DNA of 64,000 nucleotides from Poteriospumella lacustris (taxonomy: Eukaryota; Sar; Chrysophyceae; Chromulinales; Dinobryaceae). The stretch lies in the NCBI GenBank assembly GCA_008000375.1, contig SMOI01000041.1, positions 68,353-132,352 of the forward strand, read 5' to 3'. The stretch's first letter is position 1. Every line of letters starts with the position of its first letter. The notes under the pieces were generated by a model. That model saw only the letters and a list, made by a program, of their open reading frames with translations, made no database searches and was not told the DNA's origin. A program made the position numbers and the translations under genes. Below, one piece after another: positions 9,953 to 20,525 of this stretch.

Positions 9953-11020
9953 ATGGATGTCAATGACGTCGAGCTCCCTGAAGAGGTCCTGTCTTCACAG
10001 AAGTTGCTTCCCGAACGAAACCGTTCGCATGACGTCTGTCTTCCCCATGTCCACCGTCCGATCGCCATCGAGTTGGATTTATGTCTCTACCGCGCAGTGG
10101 CCGAAGGGTTTGGTGGTCGTGCGATGTTGCCGTTCGGCGTGCGCCAACTGATCAAAGACTTCGCCTTCGTGGCGTTTGATAACCAAACGTTGCGGCAGGC
10201 TGTCCGACTGTGGGGCAGCGACCGAGCACAGGCCCGACAGCTCTATGGGGAGATCAATGACTGGGATGTCAGCAGAGTGACCACTATGGCCTCGCTCTTT
10301 TACGAAAAGACGTCCTTTAACGATCGCATCGATCGTTGGGACGTGCGCCGCGTCTCGTCCATGGACCACATGTTTTTCCGAGCGATTGCCTTCAACCAAC
10401 CGCTCAGCACGTGGAATGTCCATCGTGTGACGACAATGAAGAGCATGTTTTATAGCGCTGTTTTATTCAACCAGCCGTTGGACACGTGGGATGTCCGTCA
10501 CGTCACGTCTATGCAGTTTGTGTTCTCTCGCGCGGCAGCATTTAACCAGCCACTCGCCACATGGAATGTCCACCAGGTCACGAACATGAGTTTTCTCTTC
10601 TGTCTCGCCAGTTCTTTCAATCAGCCGTTATCTGCGTGGCAGGTGGGTCAAGTAACCGATATGAGAAACATGTTCGATGTTGCCACCGTCTTCAACCACC
10701 CGTTGAGCACGTGGGATGTGTCGCAAGTGACTAATATGAGACACCTGTTCGATAGCGCCTCATCGTTCAACCAGTCGTTGGACACGTGGGATGTGTCGAA
10801 GGTGACCGACATGAATCACATGTTTTCCCGGGCCTCGTCGTTCAACCAACCGTTGCACCATTGGGACGTGCGCCAGGTGACCAATATGAGTGGTATGTTC
10901 AGTGGAGCGTCGGTTTTCAACCAGCCACTGGACACGTGGGATGTGAGGGCGTGTCAGGTGAGGCATGGTATGTTTGTTGGGGCGACGGCGTTTCAACAGT
11001 CGATGCCCGTGAATCACTGA
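9953..11020 (+). CDS. D6: DUF285 leucine-rich-repeat protein
   Basis: A 355-residue protein; ATG 9953 (MDVNDVELPEEVLSSQK) gives the archetype of the left-array N-terminus. It then reads RPIAIELDLCLYRAVAEGFGGR and LPFGVRQLIKDFAFV, followed by ten repeats. The first seven follow the plan of D2 (including VTSMQFVFSR) while the third from last has FNQSLDTWDVSKVTDM and the end is GATAFQQSMPVNH. Some positions depart from the consensus Gln (FNHPLSTWDV). The 3' flank matches those of D1 and D2, so the duplicated unit spans leader, gene and about 300 bp behind it. No signal peptide; intracellular binding role inferred. Confidence 0.85.
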   Translation: MDVNDVELPEEVLSSQKLLPERNRSHDVCLPHVHRPIAIELDLCLYRAVAEGFGGRAMLPFGVRQLIKDFAFVAFDNQTLRQAVRLWGSDRAQARQLYGEINDWDVSRVTTMASLFYEKTSFNDRIDRWDVRRVSSMDHMFFRAIAFNQPLSTWNVHRVTTMKSMFYSAVLFNQPLDTWDVRHVTSMQFVFSRAAAFNQPLATWNVHQVTNMSFLFCLASSFNQPLSAWQVGQVTDMRNMFDVATVFNHPLSTWDVSQVTNMRHLFDSASSFNQSLDTWDVSKVTDMNHMFSRASSFNQPLHHWDVRQVTNMSGMFSGASVFNQPLDTWDVRACQVRHGMFVGATAFQQSMPVNH

Positions 11021-11731
11021 CCCGTGAAACAGACACGTGCGCTTCCCAAACGGCAAGTGAGAAGTTCAGTGATAGCAGCTCTGGTGTTGTGGGATGTACA
11101 AGGACACGTAGAGGTTTCGACCAACGATGATCGACGTAGAATGTGAGTGTGAGTATTGTGTCACCGCAGTACCATGCCTTCAATCTGTATATGGTCATCC
11201 CATATCGTAGGTCTCTAACAGACCATAGATGTAGATAGATCTCCTGGGGCTGTATTGTAATGGCACAAAGGGTCACAAAGGTGTCTCACACAACATCGGT
11301 CGTTTCCCCGCCGCCGATCGGCAGAGCACTGCCTATATGTGGAGTGCGGATCACATAGCAATGCGGACACGCTCGGCTCTTGATGTACATACTGCATATA
11401 CGGTTACAACACAAGTTAATGAGTAAAATTCGGAGACTGATGTGTTTTCTCATGTTCGTACCTACCTGTCGGCGGTGGACGATGCTGTCCCGACTACCCT
11501 TTGCTGGGACAAACTGTGACAAGATTCAGGGGAAAGAGCACAACCATACTGTCCAATAGTTGGCTATAACATGTGCACAGTCCGCTTCTACAGTTGTACA
11601 CATCTCGGGTGACGTTGGCCTCCCAGATCCCAAATCGCTCAGACGCCTACCAATCATCCAACGACAACGACAAAAGCAAAGGGCCAGTGAACGTTGTGAA
11701 AGCTGCGATGACATACACAAAGGAAGGTAAG
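11021..11731. other. D6 3' flank and leader of D7
   Basis: Bases 11085-11345 are homologous to the flanks behind D1 and D2. From about 11560 a partial leader (ACAGTTGTACACATC then TGACGTTGGCC) precedes D7, with the TGACG core but without the full block. No gene seen. Confidence 0.5.
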
Positions 11732-12113
11732 ATGGAGACCGATAACGTCGAGCGCTTGGACGAGGTCCTCTCTACACAGGAGATGATAGACGAACGAAAC
11801 CGTTCGCCTGACATTGGCCCATCTCCCCGTCCGATCGCCATCGAATTGGATTTATGTCTCCATGGACCGCATGTTTTTCCGAGCGATTGCCTTCAACCAA
11901 CCGCTCAGCACCTGGAATGTCCATCGTGTGACGACCATGAAGGGCATGTTTTGTGACGCTGCCTCGTTTAACCAGCCGTTGGACACGTGGGATGTGTCGC
12001 AGGTGACGGATATGCGGTGCATGTTTCACCGTGCCTCGTCGTTTAAACAGCCGTTGACAACCTGGGCCGTTGTTACCCTCACGAGGTGGCGGTATCGGTT
12101 GAAGGTCCTTTAA
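11732..12113 (+). pseudogene. D7: internally deleted DUF285 gene
   Basis: ATG 11732 gives METDNVERLDEVLSTQEM and runs to IAIELDLCL, then the sequence jumps directly to MDRMFFRAIAFNQPLSTW, which normally lies about 110 residues further on, and the jump changes the reading frame. Three repeats remain (FNQPLSTWNV, FNQPLDTWDV, FKQPLTTWAV) before a divergent end at 12113. The cap, first repeats and the last part of the gene are lost. Confidence 0.8.
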
Positions 12114-12238
12114 CACCATCCAAGCACAGATACCTCCGTTGCCAGTGTTGTGTAATACAAAATGACATAGCGAGTTTGTTTCTGACGATGCTGGATGTAG
12201 AATGTGAATGTGAGAGTGGTGTCACCGCAGTACCATGT

Positions 12239-12404
12239 CTTCACAGGAGGTGATTCCCGATCGAAACCGTTCGCCATCGAGTTGGATGTATACCTCCACC
12301 GCAGAGTGAATGTTGCGGTACCTTATGGCCAGTGCGGTAGTAGTTTGGTGTTGCCGTTCGGCGTGCGACGGCGTTCCAACAGTCGATGGCCGCCCTCGCT
12401 CTGA
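12239..12404 (+). pseudogene. D8: chimeric mini-relic of a DUF285 gene
   Basis: The 3'-flank sequence known from behind D6 (GTCACCGCAGTACCATG) runs at about 12240 straight into internal 5' coding sequence (TCTTCACAGGAGGTGATTCC = SSQEVIP). That is followed by a diverged cap (IAIELDVYLHRRVN, then LPFGVR) and, without any repeat, by the 3' end (ACGGCGTTCCAACAGTCGAT = TAFQQSM). At least two deletions removed the leader, the start codon and all repeats. Confidence 0.7.
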
Positions 12405-12975
12405 CTCTAGTAGGACCCCCGTGAGGGTGCCCATGGTGACAGGATACGACCTTGATCTGTCCATTGAACATGTAAACCATGTCTTTAGTATTATGTCGAC
12501 AGCTTCATGTATATTGCTGCAGTTGTGAATGATCCTTTCTGCTCTTGTGGTGTGATATGCGTTCGTGAATGCAGATACATTCTGTGTGTCCCGCAGATAT
12601 ATTTAACCCAAAGCTATACCATACATTAAAAGGAGATTGATTCGGAGAGTGGTGTCAGGTTACTCGTGTTGTTACACGTTCTGTCGGTGGGTGCGTATAA
12701 TCCGTGGATGAAGAGAGTACAACACGGATGTCCAACCGTCAGCTTCAATGCATGTAGTCCACGTCTACTGTTGTACACACCTCCGTGTGGGGATGTGACG
12801 GGATGATGACGATGGCCGTCACTGCCGTTGTCGACGACCGCCGGTGCCTCTCTCTCTATCTCGACAGGGAGGGGATCGCTCCTCGGAACCGCCAACTCAA
12901 ACACAAACGAAACCAAAGATCAATAGGGGCAGAGATAGCTGAAAGAGCTCGTGACACACATAACATAAGGACGAT
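12405..12975. other. Spacer between relic D8 and D9
   Basis: Carries the type-2 3' flank (TTGAACATGTAA near 12465) also found behind D9-D12, then the D9 leader. No gene supported. Confidence 0.5.
12791..12820 (+). promoter_or_regulatory. CRE-like leader block of D9
   Basis: GATGTGACGGGATGATGACG about 170 bp before the D9 start, embedded in the same order of elements (TTGTACACACC, the TGACG box, GTCGACGACC) as in D6 and D12. Confidence 0.4.
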
Positions 12976-13989
12976 ATGATGAACATCGCGGACGTCGAAC
13001 TCCCTGACGAGGTCCTGTCTCCCCAAGAGATTATGGTCGAACGTGACATTGGTCCAACTACCCGTCCGATCGCCATCGAGTTGGATTTATGCCTCTTCCG
13101 CGCAGTGACCGAAGGTTGTGGTGGTCGTGTGGTGTTACCGTTCGGCGTGCGACAACTGATCAAAGACTACGCCTTTGTGCCGTTTGATAACCAAACGTTG
13201 CCGACGGCTGTCCGACTGTGGGGCAGCGACCGAGCACTGGCCAAAAGGATCTATGGAGAGATCAATGACTGGGATGTCAGTAACGTAACCGATATGACCT
13301 CGCTCTTTCACCGAGAGACATCCTTCAACGATCGCATCGATCGTTGGGACGTGCGACACGTCACGTCCATGGACCACATGTTTTATTGTGCTGTCTCTTT
13401 CAACCAACCGCTGAGCACCTGGAATGTCCATCGCGTGACGACGATGAATAGCATGTTTTGTAGCCCTGCCTCATTCAACCAGCCACTGGCCTCGTGGGAT
13501 GTCAGCCAGATCACCGACATGAGTTGTCTCTTCTCTCACGCTAATTCTTTCAATCAGCCGTTGTCAGCGTGGCAAGTGGGTCAGGTCACCGATATGAGCC
13601 ACATGTTCGATGGAGCCGCAACGTTCAACCAGCCGTTGACCGCGTGGGACGTGAGGCAGGTTCGCAACATGCGTGGGATGTTCTTCGATGCAACGTCGTT
13701 CAATGGGTCGTTGGACACGTGGCAGGTGCGTCAAGTGGTCCTTATGGGGTGTTTGTTTCAACGCGCTGTTTCGTTTAACCAACCACTCGCCCACTGGGAC
13801 GTCCGTCGCGTCCAATACATGAGCTATATGTTTCAGGGAGCAGCGTCGTTCTATCAACCGTTGGGCTCCTGGGAGATGCGTTGTGACGCTTCGGTAAAGG
13901 GTATGTTTGCTGGAGCGTCGGCGTTGCAACCGTCGATGGCCCCTCTCGCTATGAAGGCCAAATTCCGCTACGACCATCCGTGGAGGTGA
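12976..13989 (+). CDS. D9: DUF285 leucine-rich-repeat protein, type-2 C-terminus
   Basis: 337 residues from ATG 12976 (MMNIADVELPDEVLSPQ). The cap reads RPIAIELDLCLFRAVTEGCGGRVVLPFG and DNQTLPTAVRLWGSDRA (TLPTAV in place of TLRQAV, shared with D10). Nine repeats follow, including the variant FNGSLDTWQVRQVVLM that also occurs in D10 and, as FNGAMETWDV, in D11. The C-terminus is a different cap from D2 and D6: a FYQPLGSWEM repeat, then a segment ending ALQPSMAPLAMKAKFRYD. D9 to D12 thus form a sub-family by their 3' halves and 3' flanks. Confidence 0.85.
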   Translation: MMNIADVELPDEVLSPQEIMVERDIGPTTRPIAIELDLCLFRAVTEGCGGRVVLPFGVRQLIKDYAFVPFDNQTLPTAVRLWGSDRALAKRIYGEINDWDVSNVTDMTSLFHRETSFNDRIDRWDVRHVTSMDHMFYCAVSFNQPLSTWNVHRVTTMNSMFCSPASFNQPLASWDVSQITDMSCLFSHANSFNQPLSAWQVGQVTDMSHMFDGAATFNQPLTAWDVRQVRNMRGMFFDATSFNGSLDTWQVRQVVLMGCLFQRAVSFNQPLAHWDVRRVQYMSYMFQGAASFYQPLGSWEMRCDASVKGMFAGASALQPSMAPLAMKAKFRYDHPWR

Positions 13990-14662
13990 CTGTGGTGACT
14001 GGCGTCGCCTCCCCGAACGAGAGTGGACCTTGATATGTCCATTGATGGACATGTAACACGTTTCTACAGTATTATGACGAAAGGGCCATGAACATGGCGG
14101 TAAAAGAGCCTTTCTGCGCATGTGGTGAGATACGGTTCTTGAGTGTAGATGGTTTCTGTGTGTCCAGCAAGTGGGTCCAGGGATCGACGCCTTGGGATGC
14201 GAATCGGCGAGTGACGTGCTAGACGAAAACAATTGACGTTGATACATGAACCGCTCCTTCGCGCTTACGGAGATTGACACCTCCCCTCTCTAACCCTTAC
14301 CTAACCCATTGCTTATACCATACATACTTATACCAAACGTTTGGTATATACATAAAGTGCACGATGTCGATGACTGAGGACGTATCCCGTTACCTACGTT
14401 GTTACACGCTCTGTCGGTGGCGCACTATGACCACCCTTCCGTGGACAGAGAACAACACGGATGTCCAACGGTCGGCTATAATGTATTTAGTCCTCTTCCA
14501 TTGTTGTACACACACACTGTGCAACAATTGTGCATATGACATGATGACGATGGCCGTCACCGCTGTCGACAACGACCGGCGCCTCTCTCGACCGGGGATC
14601 GCTACAAACCAAACAATAAAACAATAACTACACAAGTTCGTGAGGTATCCAAAACAGATACG
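13990..14662. other. Spacer between D9 and D10
   Basis: Type-2 3' flank (GACCTTGATATGTCC, then GAACATG-like, from about 14025) with counterparts behind D10-D12, a TAACCC-rich patch at 14290-14310, and the D10 leader. No gene seen. Confidence 0.5.
14535..14560 (+). promoter_or_regulatory. CRE-like leader block of D10
   Basis: CATATGACATGATGACGATG about 115 bp before the D10 ATG; the first TGACGT is changed to TGACAT here, the second TGACG is kept. Confidence 0.35.
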
Positions 14663-15769
14663 ATGGATGTCAATGACATCGAGCTCTCTGACAAGATCTC
14701 ATCTTCACAGGAGTTAATGGCCGAACAACACCATTATTCGCATGACGCCTGTCTTCCCCATCGCCACCGTCCGATCGCCATCGAGTTGGATTTATGCCTC
14801 TACCGCGCAGTGACCGAAGGCTGCGGTATTTATGTGGTATTGCCGTTCGGCGTGCGACAACTGATCAAAGCCTTCGCCTTCGTGTCGTTTGATAACCAAA
14901 CGTTGCCGACGGCTGTCCGACTGTGGGGCAGCGACCGAGCACAGGCCCTACAGCTCTACGGGGAGATCAATGACTGGGATGTCAGTAACGTAACGAATAT
15001 GGCCTCGCTCTTTCACCGAGAGACATCCTTCAACGATCGCATCGATGGGTGGGACGTGCGCCACGTCACGTCGATGGACAATATGTTTTACCGAGCGATA
15101 GCCTTCAACAAACCGCTCAGCATGTGGAATGTCCATCGCGTGACAACCATGAGGGACATGTTTTGTAGCGCGACCTCGTTTAACCAGCCGTTGGACACGT
15201 GGGATGTCCGTCCGGTCACTGACATGAGTTGTCTCTTCGTTCGGGCTAGTTCGTTCAACCAGCCGCTGTCAACGTGGCAGGTGGGTCAGGTCACCAATAT
15301 GAGACAACTGTTCAATAAAGCCACCACATTTAACCAGCCACTCGACACGTGGGATGTGTCGCAGGTAACCGATATGACCCACATGTTCGATGGAGCCGCA
15401 ACGTTCAACCAGCCGTTGGCGACCTGGGACGTACGTCAAGTGCTGGACATGAGTGCGATGTTTTTCGATGCAACGTCATTCAATGGCTCGTTGGAAACGT
15501 GGCAGGTGGGTCACGTTCTCAATATGGAGTGTATGTTTCAACGCGCTGTTTCGTTTAACCAGCCACTCGCCCACTGGGACGTTAGTCGCGTTCAGTACAT
15601 GAGCTGTATGTTTCAAGGAGCGACGTCGTTCAATCAACCGTTGGGCTCCTGGGAGATTAGTCCGCATGCTTCGGTATCAGGTATTTTCGACGGAGCGACG
15701 GCGTTGGATCCGTCGATGGCCCCCCTCGCGGTGAAGGCCAAATTCCGCTACGACCCTCCGCGGAGGTGA
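14663..15769 (+). CDS. D10: DUF285 leucine-rich-repeat protein, type-2 C-terminus
   Basis: 368 residues from ATG 14663 (MDVNDIELSDKISSSQ). It has ten repeats after the cap, one more than its closest relative D9: the unit around FNQPLDTWDVSQVTDMTHMF is extra. Both share TLPTAVRLWGSDRA, the FNGSLETWQV-type repeat and the SMAPLAVKAKFRYDPP C-terminus. The cap departs slightly from consensus (CGIYVVLPFG in place of CGGRVVLPFG; LIKAFAFV in place of LIKDFAFV). Probably a tandem duplicate of D9 or the reverse, followed by gain or loss of one repeat. Confidence 0.85.
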   Translation: MDVNDIELSDKISSSQELMAEQHHYSHDACLPHRHRPIAIELDLCLYRAVTEGCGIYVVLPFGVRQLIKAFAFVSFDNQTLPTAVRLWGSDRAQALQLYGEINDWDVSNVTNMASLFHRETSFNDRIDGWDVRHVTSMDNMFYRAIAFNKPLSMWNVHRVTTMRDMFCSATSFNQPLDTWDVRPVTDMSCLFVRASSFNQPLSTWQVGQVTNMRQLFNKATTFNQPLDTWDVSQVTDMTHMFDGAATFNQPLATWDVRQVLDMSAMFFDATSFNGSLETWQVGHVLNMECMFQRAVSFNQPLAHWDVSRVQYMSCMFQGATSFNQPLGSWEISPHASVSGIFDGATALDPSMAPLAVKAKFRYDPPRR

Positions 15770-16716
15770 CTGTGGCGACTTGGCCTCTGTTTGATCGGGA
15801 CACGACCTTGCTCACTCTATTGAACATGTAACAGGGAGAATTTTACTCTGTGCTACCTGTGTGCTACCTGTTCTTGAGTGGAGATGGTTTCTCGGTGTCC
15901 CGCAGGTAGCCACAGGGAACGGAGCTTTGCTGGTACCCATTCCGTAGCAGGGGCGATGTTGGTTGGAAAGGGAGCGACATAGTCTGACGTTGATGGTTGC
16001 GATGCTGGAGGAGCGCATCAATTAAGTGGTGTTTTGATACCGTTTGGATTCACGAACCACCCGGACAGGCGAATAACTCACTTCAGTCGTCTGCAGACTT
16101 CGAGGGCAAACCGTACGTATTGGGTATGGTACATATTTGACGTTACTACCACACCACACTGTTTTGCACTCCCCTTCGGTCGAGTAACGCACTCACTTCT
16201 ATCGATTTGATTTGTTGTTGTAATGCTCTGTGTGCCCCTGCCATGCTGAATCCTTAGCTGGTGCAATTTGCTGATAGCGTTTGAACCACAGCTCGCTCAG
16301 ATTGACAACTCCCCTATCCAACCCATAGCTATACCATACATATATACAGTAAATCAAAGGAGATTGATTCGGAGAGTGATGCCAAGGAGTGATGACTTCC
16401 GAGGTTACTCAGTCTATTAACCTCTACTAACACGCTCTGTCTCCGTCTATTCACCTCTACTAACACGCTCTGTCTGTGGTGCGCTGTGCTGTAAACACCG
16501 ACCATATTCCGGTAGACAGAGAACAACAAGGACGTCCGACAGGCGGCTAGCATGCACATAGTCCTCTTCTACTGTTGTACACGTTGCTGTGTGGAGGATG
16601 TGACGTGATGACGATGAACGTCGCTGATCTCTCGAAAGGGGATCGCTCAGAAGCCAATACATATTATACGAACAGCGTCAGCTGCACGAGCTCTTGAAAA
16701 ACGTCGGGAACAGAAG
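15770..16716. other. Spacer between D10 and D11
   Basis: Type-2 3' flank at about 15795-15910, then a leader that includes a directly repeated 30-bp stretch around AACACGCTCTGTC (16405-16475). Homologous to 19440-20000 in outline. No gene seen. Confidence 0.5.
16596..16620 (+). promoter_or_regulatory. CRE-like leader block of D11
   Basis: GGATGTGACGTGATGACGAT about 110 bp before the D11 ATG, identical in its core to the D6 and D12 blocks although the gene behind it is dead. Confidence 0.4.
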
Positions 16717-17691
16717 ATGGATGTCAATGTCATCGATCTCAAGGAAAAGGTCATCTTTTCGCAGGAGTTGAATGGCGAACAACACCGTTCGTCTGACGTC
16801 TGTCACCACCGTCCGATCGCCATCGAGTTGGATTTATGTCTGTACCGCATTGTGATAAATTGCTGCGGTGGCCGTGTGGTGTTGCCGTTTGGCGTGCGAC
16901 AACTGATCAAAGACTTCGCATTCGTGGCGTTTGACAACCTAACGTTGCGGCAGGCTGTCCAACTGTGGTGCAGCGACCGCGCACAGGCCCGACAGCTCTA
17001 CGGGGATATCAATGACTGAAATGTCAGCAAGGTGACCAACATGAGCATGCTGTTTCACCATGCGAGGACCTTCAACGATCGCATCGATCGTTGGGACGTG
17101 CGCAACGTCACGTCGATGGACCGCATGTTCTGCCGAGCGATTGCCTTCAACCAACCGCTCAGCACCTGGAATGTCCAACGCGTAACAACTTTAAACGACG
17201 TGTTGGGTAGCGCCTTTTCGTTCAACTAGACGTTGGAGTCGTGGGATGTCCGTCAGGTCACGGACATGAGTTGTCTATTCGCTCAGGCGAGATCTTTCAA
17301 CCAGCCATTATCAACGTGGCAGGTCGGTCAAGTCACCAATATGAGCCATCTGTTTGACGGAGCCGCAACGTTCAATCAGCCTTTGGCGACATGGGACGTG
17401 CGGCAGGTTCGTGGAACATTCCTCGAAGCGATGTCGTTCAATGGCGCGATGGAAACGTGGGATGTGCGTCAAGTGGCCACTATGGAGCGTATGTTTCAAA
17501 GTGCGGTGGCGTTCAACCAGCCGCTCGCCCACTGGGACATCAGTCACATCCTTGCAATGGGCTATATGTTAATAGGAGCGACGTCGTTCAATCAACCGTT
17601 GGGCTCCTGGGCGATAAGTCCAGAGGTTACAGTGGAGGGTATGTTCGACGGAGCGACTGCGTGTCAGCAGTCGAGGCCCAGAATCCGCTAG
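16717..17691 (+). pseudogene. D11: DUF285 gene with two in-frame stop codons
   Basis: One continuous frame from ATG 16717 (MDVNVIDLKEKVIFSQ) to 17691, interrupted by TGA at 17017-17019 (where INDW needs TGG) and TAG at 17227-17229 (where FNQ needs CAG). Cap and repeats on both sides are otherwise well kept and in register, and the C-terminus belongs to the D9/D10 sub-family (FNQPLGSWAISPE). One repeat has lost several codons (VRQVRGTFLEA). Both stops are G:C to A:T changes, which suggests recent inactivation. Re-initiation would need an internal ATG such as 17041; I consider that unlikely. Confidence 0.85.
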
Positions 17692-18350
17692 GTGGTGACA
17701 TGCGTCGTACGTCGCCTCCCCAAACTGGACACGACCTTCCTCTGTTCATTGAACATGTAACGCGAATCTAATTGACGACAGGGTGGGTATAAAGGAGCTT
17801 GTGGTGTGATATGGCTTCTCAGGGAACGAAGCCCGGCTGATGGCGACTTTCCTTGCGTTGCTAGTTTCCCACCAACTTCTTTCGAAGCAAATTGAGTTGT
17901 GTGGAGTTGAGTGGGGTTGATGGTTTCGGTTTCGGTGAACCAGGGGTCATTGAGTTTGGAATATCCCACATCTGACCCATATCTACACCCAAGATATATA
18001 CAACATCAAAGAAGTACGATTCGGAAGGTGCGAGTTGTGTCGACGAGAAATGACGTGTTAGTTTACCCATTTTGTTACACGCCCTGCTCTGTGGCGCGCG
18101 GTGCTGTATACCGACCACCTTCAGTAGACAGAGAACAACAACGATGCCCTACAGACGGCTAGAATGCGCACAGTCTTCTTCTACTGTTGTACCCCTGTGC
18201 TGCTGTGTGGGGATGTGACGTGATGACGATGACTGTCACCGCTGTCGACGACCGGTGACTCTCTCTCGACAGGGGATCGCTCAGAAGCCAATTCATATCA
18301 TAGGAACAGCGACAGCTGCAAAGACTAGCAGAATACACACCGAAAAAAAG
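17692..18350. other. Spacer between D11 and D12
   Basis: Type-2 3' flank (17725-17860) and D12 leader. No gene seen. Confidence 0.5.
18211..18240 (+). promoter_or_regulatory. CRE-like leader block of D12
   Basis: GATGTGACGTGATGACGATG about 125 bp before the D12 start, followed by GTCGACGACC and CTCTCGACAGGGGATCGC as in D6. Confidence 0.4.
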
Positions 18351-19385
18351 ATGGAAGAGCTCCTATCTTCACAGAAGATGATTGGCGAACGAAACCGTTC
18401 GCATGACGTCTGTCTTCCCCATCCCCACCGTCCGATCGCCATCGAGTTGGATTTGTGTCTCTACCGCGCAGTGACCGAATGTTTCGGTGGCCGTGTGGTA
18501 TTGCCGTTCGGCGTGCGACAACTGATCAAAGACTTCGCCTTTGTGTCGTTTGATAACCAAACGTTGCGTAAGGCTGTCCAACTATGGTGCAGCGACCGCG
18601 CACAGGCCCTGCAGCTCTACGGGGAGGTCAATGACTGGGATGTTAGTAGAGTAACCAATATGGCCTCGCTCTTTTACGAGAAGACGTCCTTCAACAATCG
18701 CATCGATCGCTGGGATGTGCGACACGTCACGTCGATGGACGACATGTTCTACAGAGCGATTGCCTTCAATCAACCTCTGAGCACCTGGAATGTCCATCGT
18801 GTGACGACCATGAAGGGCATGTTCTGTGGCGCTGCCTCGTTTAACCAGCCGCTGGACACGTGGGATGTCCGTCACGTCACCTTTATGCAGGGTATGTTCT
18901 GTTTTGCGGCAGCGTTTAATCAGCCACTGGCCACATGGAATGTCCACCAGGTCACGAACATGAGTTGTCTCTTCTGGCTAGCCAGTTCGTTCAACCAGCC
19001 GTTGGCAACATGGCAAGTGGGTGAGGTCAACTAGCCGTTGGACACGTGGGACGTGTCGCAGGTGACCGATATATAGGTGGTGCCGCGTCGTTCAACCAGC
19101 CGTTAGCGACCTGGGATGTAAGGCAGGTTCGGACCATGCGTGGGATGTTCTTTCAAGCACGGTCGTTTAATGGCGCATTGGACACGTGGGAGGTGCTTCA
19201 GGAGATCGATGACACCGGTATGTTTCAAGGTGCCGTGGCGTTTAACCAACCCCTCGCCCACTGAGACATCCGCCGTGTCACGTCAGTGTCAGGGAGCGAC
19301 GTCGTTTAGATTTCCGTTGGGCTCCGGGGAGATGAGTCCGGAGGCTGCGGTTGAGGGTATGTTTCGCCGAAGCGACGGCGTTTGA
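18351..19385 (+). pseudogene. D12: DUF285 gene broken in its 3' half
   Basis: Start at ATG 18351 (MEELLSSQKMIGERNRSHD); the frame is open further up but paralogs start here. Cap and the first seven repeats are intact to 19020. A deletion then fuses VGEV to the middle of another FNQ unit, where CAG has become TAG (19032-19034). Further stops follow: a TAG after VTDI near 19075 and CAC-TGA-GAC near 19263, where the family has TGG. The end drifts in frame around 19365-19385. A 228-residue N-terminal product is possible but would lack the C-terminal cap. Confidence 0.75.
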
Positions 19386-20051
19386 TCAGAGCTCCTCCGC
19401 GGGGTCGCATGTCGCCTCCCCGAAGTAGATACGACCTTGCTCTGCCATGTAACGTATAACTTGATGTCGACAGGTCCATGGGCATGTTCTGGGAAATCGT
19501 GTTCCTGAGAGGAGATGGTTTCCGTGTGGTCCCACAGGTGGGCCCACGGGTGTGAAGCTTGGCTGGTCGCCAGCCGTTCGGTAGGAAGAACGCCATGCGA
19601 GTTGAGAAGAGAGCACCATTGGACGTTGATTCTACTTGGAGTAAAGCACGGGGACGGACAGGCGAATGAATAATCGGATCGAAGTGAGCGAGTACTTCAG
19701 ACGTTCGCATTCGAGAGATAACAGTATATCGGTGACGTCACTACTTCCCCACAAACAGGTTTACGTTCCTTCTTTGGCTACTAACACACTCACTTAATTC
19801 GTTGCTGCGCTCTGCGTGCCCGTGCCATGCTGGATCCTAAACGGATTCATTTTGCTCATATAGCTTTTGACCAAGAGTTCACTGAGATTGACACCTCTCA
19901 CATCTAACTCCTATCGAACCCATATCTATACATCAAACGAGTACGCTTCGGAGAGTGATGTCGAAGAGTAATGACGTACCAGGTTACCCACGTTGTTACA
20001 CGCTTTATCGGTGGTACATTGTGCGGTGGACAGAGAAAAGCAAGGCTGTGT
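19386..20051. other. D12 3' flank and decayed spacer
   Basis: Type-2 3' flank at 19430-19560 and a decayed copy of the leader seen before D11 (ACACGCTTTATCGGTGG near 20000). No gene seen. Confidence 0.45.
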
Positions 20052-20178
20052 CAAGTGGTCGATGTGACGGGTATGATGTTAGGTGCTGGGGGTTTTCACC
20101 AGCACTGGGACGTCAGTCGCGCCCGGCGCATGAAGGATATGTTTGGCGTAGACGGTAGTGGCCTTTCAGCAGTCAAGG
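20052..20178 (+). pseudogene. D13: short 3' relic of a DUF285 gene
   Basis: Reads VVDVTGMMLGAGGFHQHWD then VSRARRMKDMFG, one and a half repeats with the diagnostic VT-M, FxQ, WDVS and MF positions, followed by a remnant that could be the QQS cap. It follows a leader fragment directly, so most of the gene was deleted. It marks the right end of the + array. Confidence 0.55.
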
Positions 20179-20525
20179 CCCTCCGTGAGGCGGTACGGGA
20201 GTTGTCCGGAGCGAGGGAAAACGCTGTGAAGGTGAGTGTAGGTGTCTTTAACGCGAAGCGTCGCGTCTTTAGTGTTGTAGCAACATACCCATGCGCGCTG
20301 TATAGCTGTTCTCGCATAAACATCAACGGGATTACATGGCGGGTGCACCAATATACACTGTAGATGTAATACAACCCATAGCGCCTCCACATATGTCAAA
20401 AAAGACAGCACCACCAGTCCATCGGCAACAGACACTGTACCCAACGGAATGAATAAGCCTTCTGTCCGCAATCTAAGCACAGTAACGGGGGAGGGTTGCT
20501 TTCGCTCTTCTTCTTATTCTTATTC

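Noticed and set aside
16717-17691. Reassigned stop codons (TGA as Trp, TAG as Gln) as an explanation for D11
   Set aside because: Neighbouring intact genes terminate with TGA and TAG at the family C-terminus, and Trp and Gln are otherwise encoded normally, so these are nonsense mutations.
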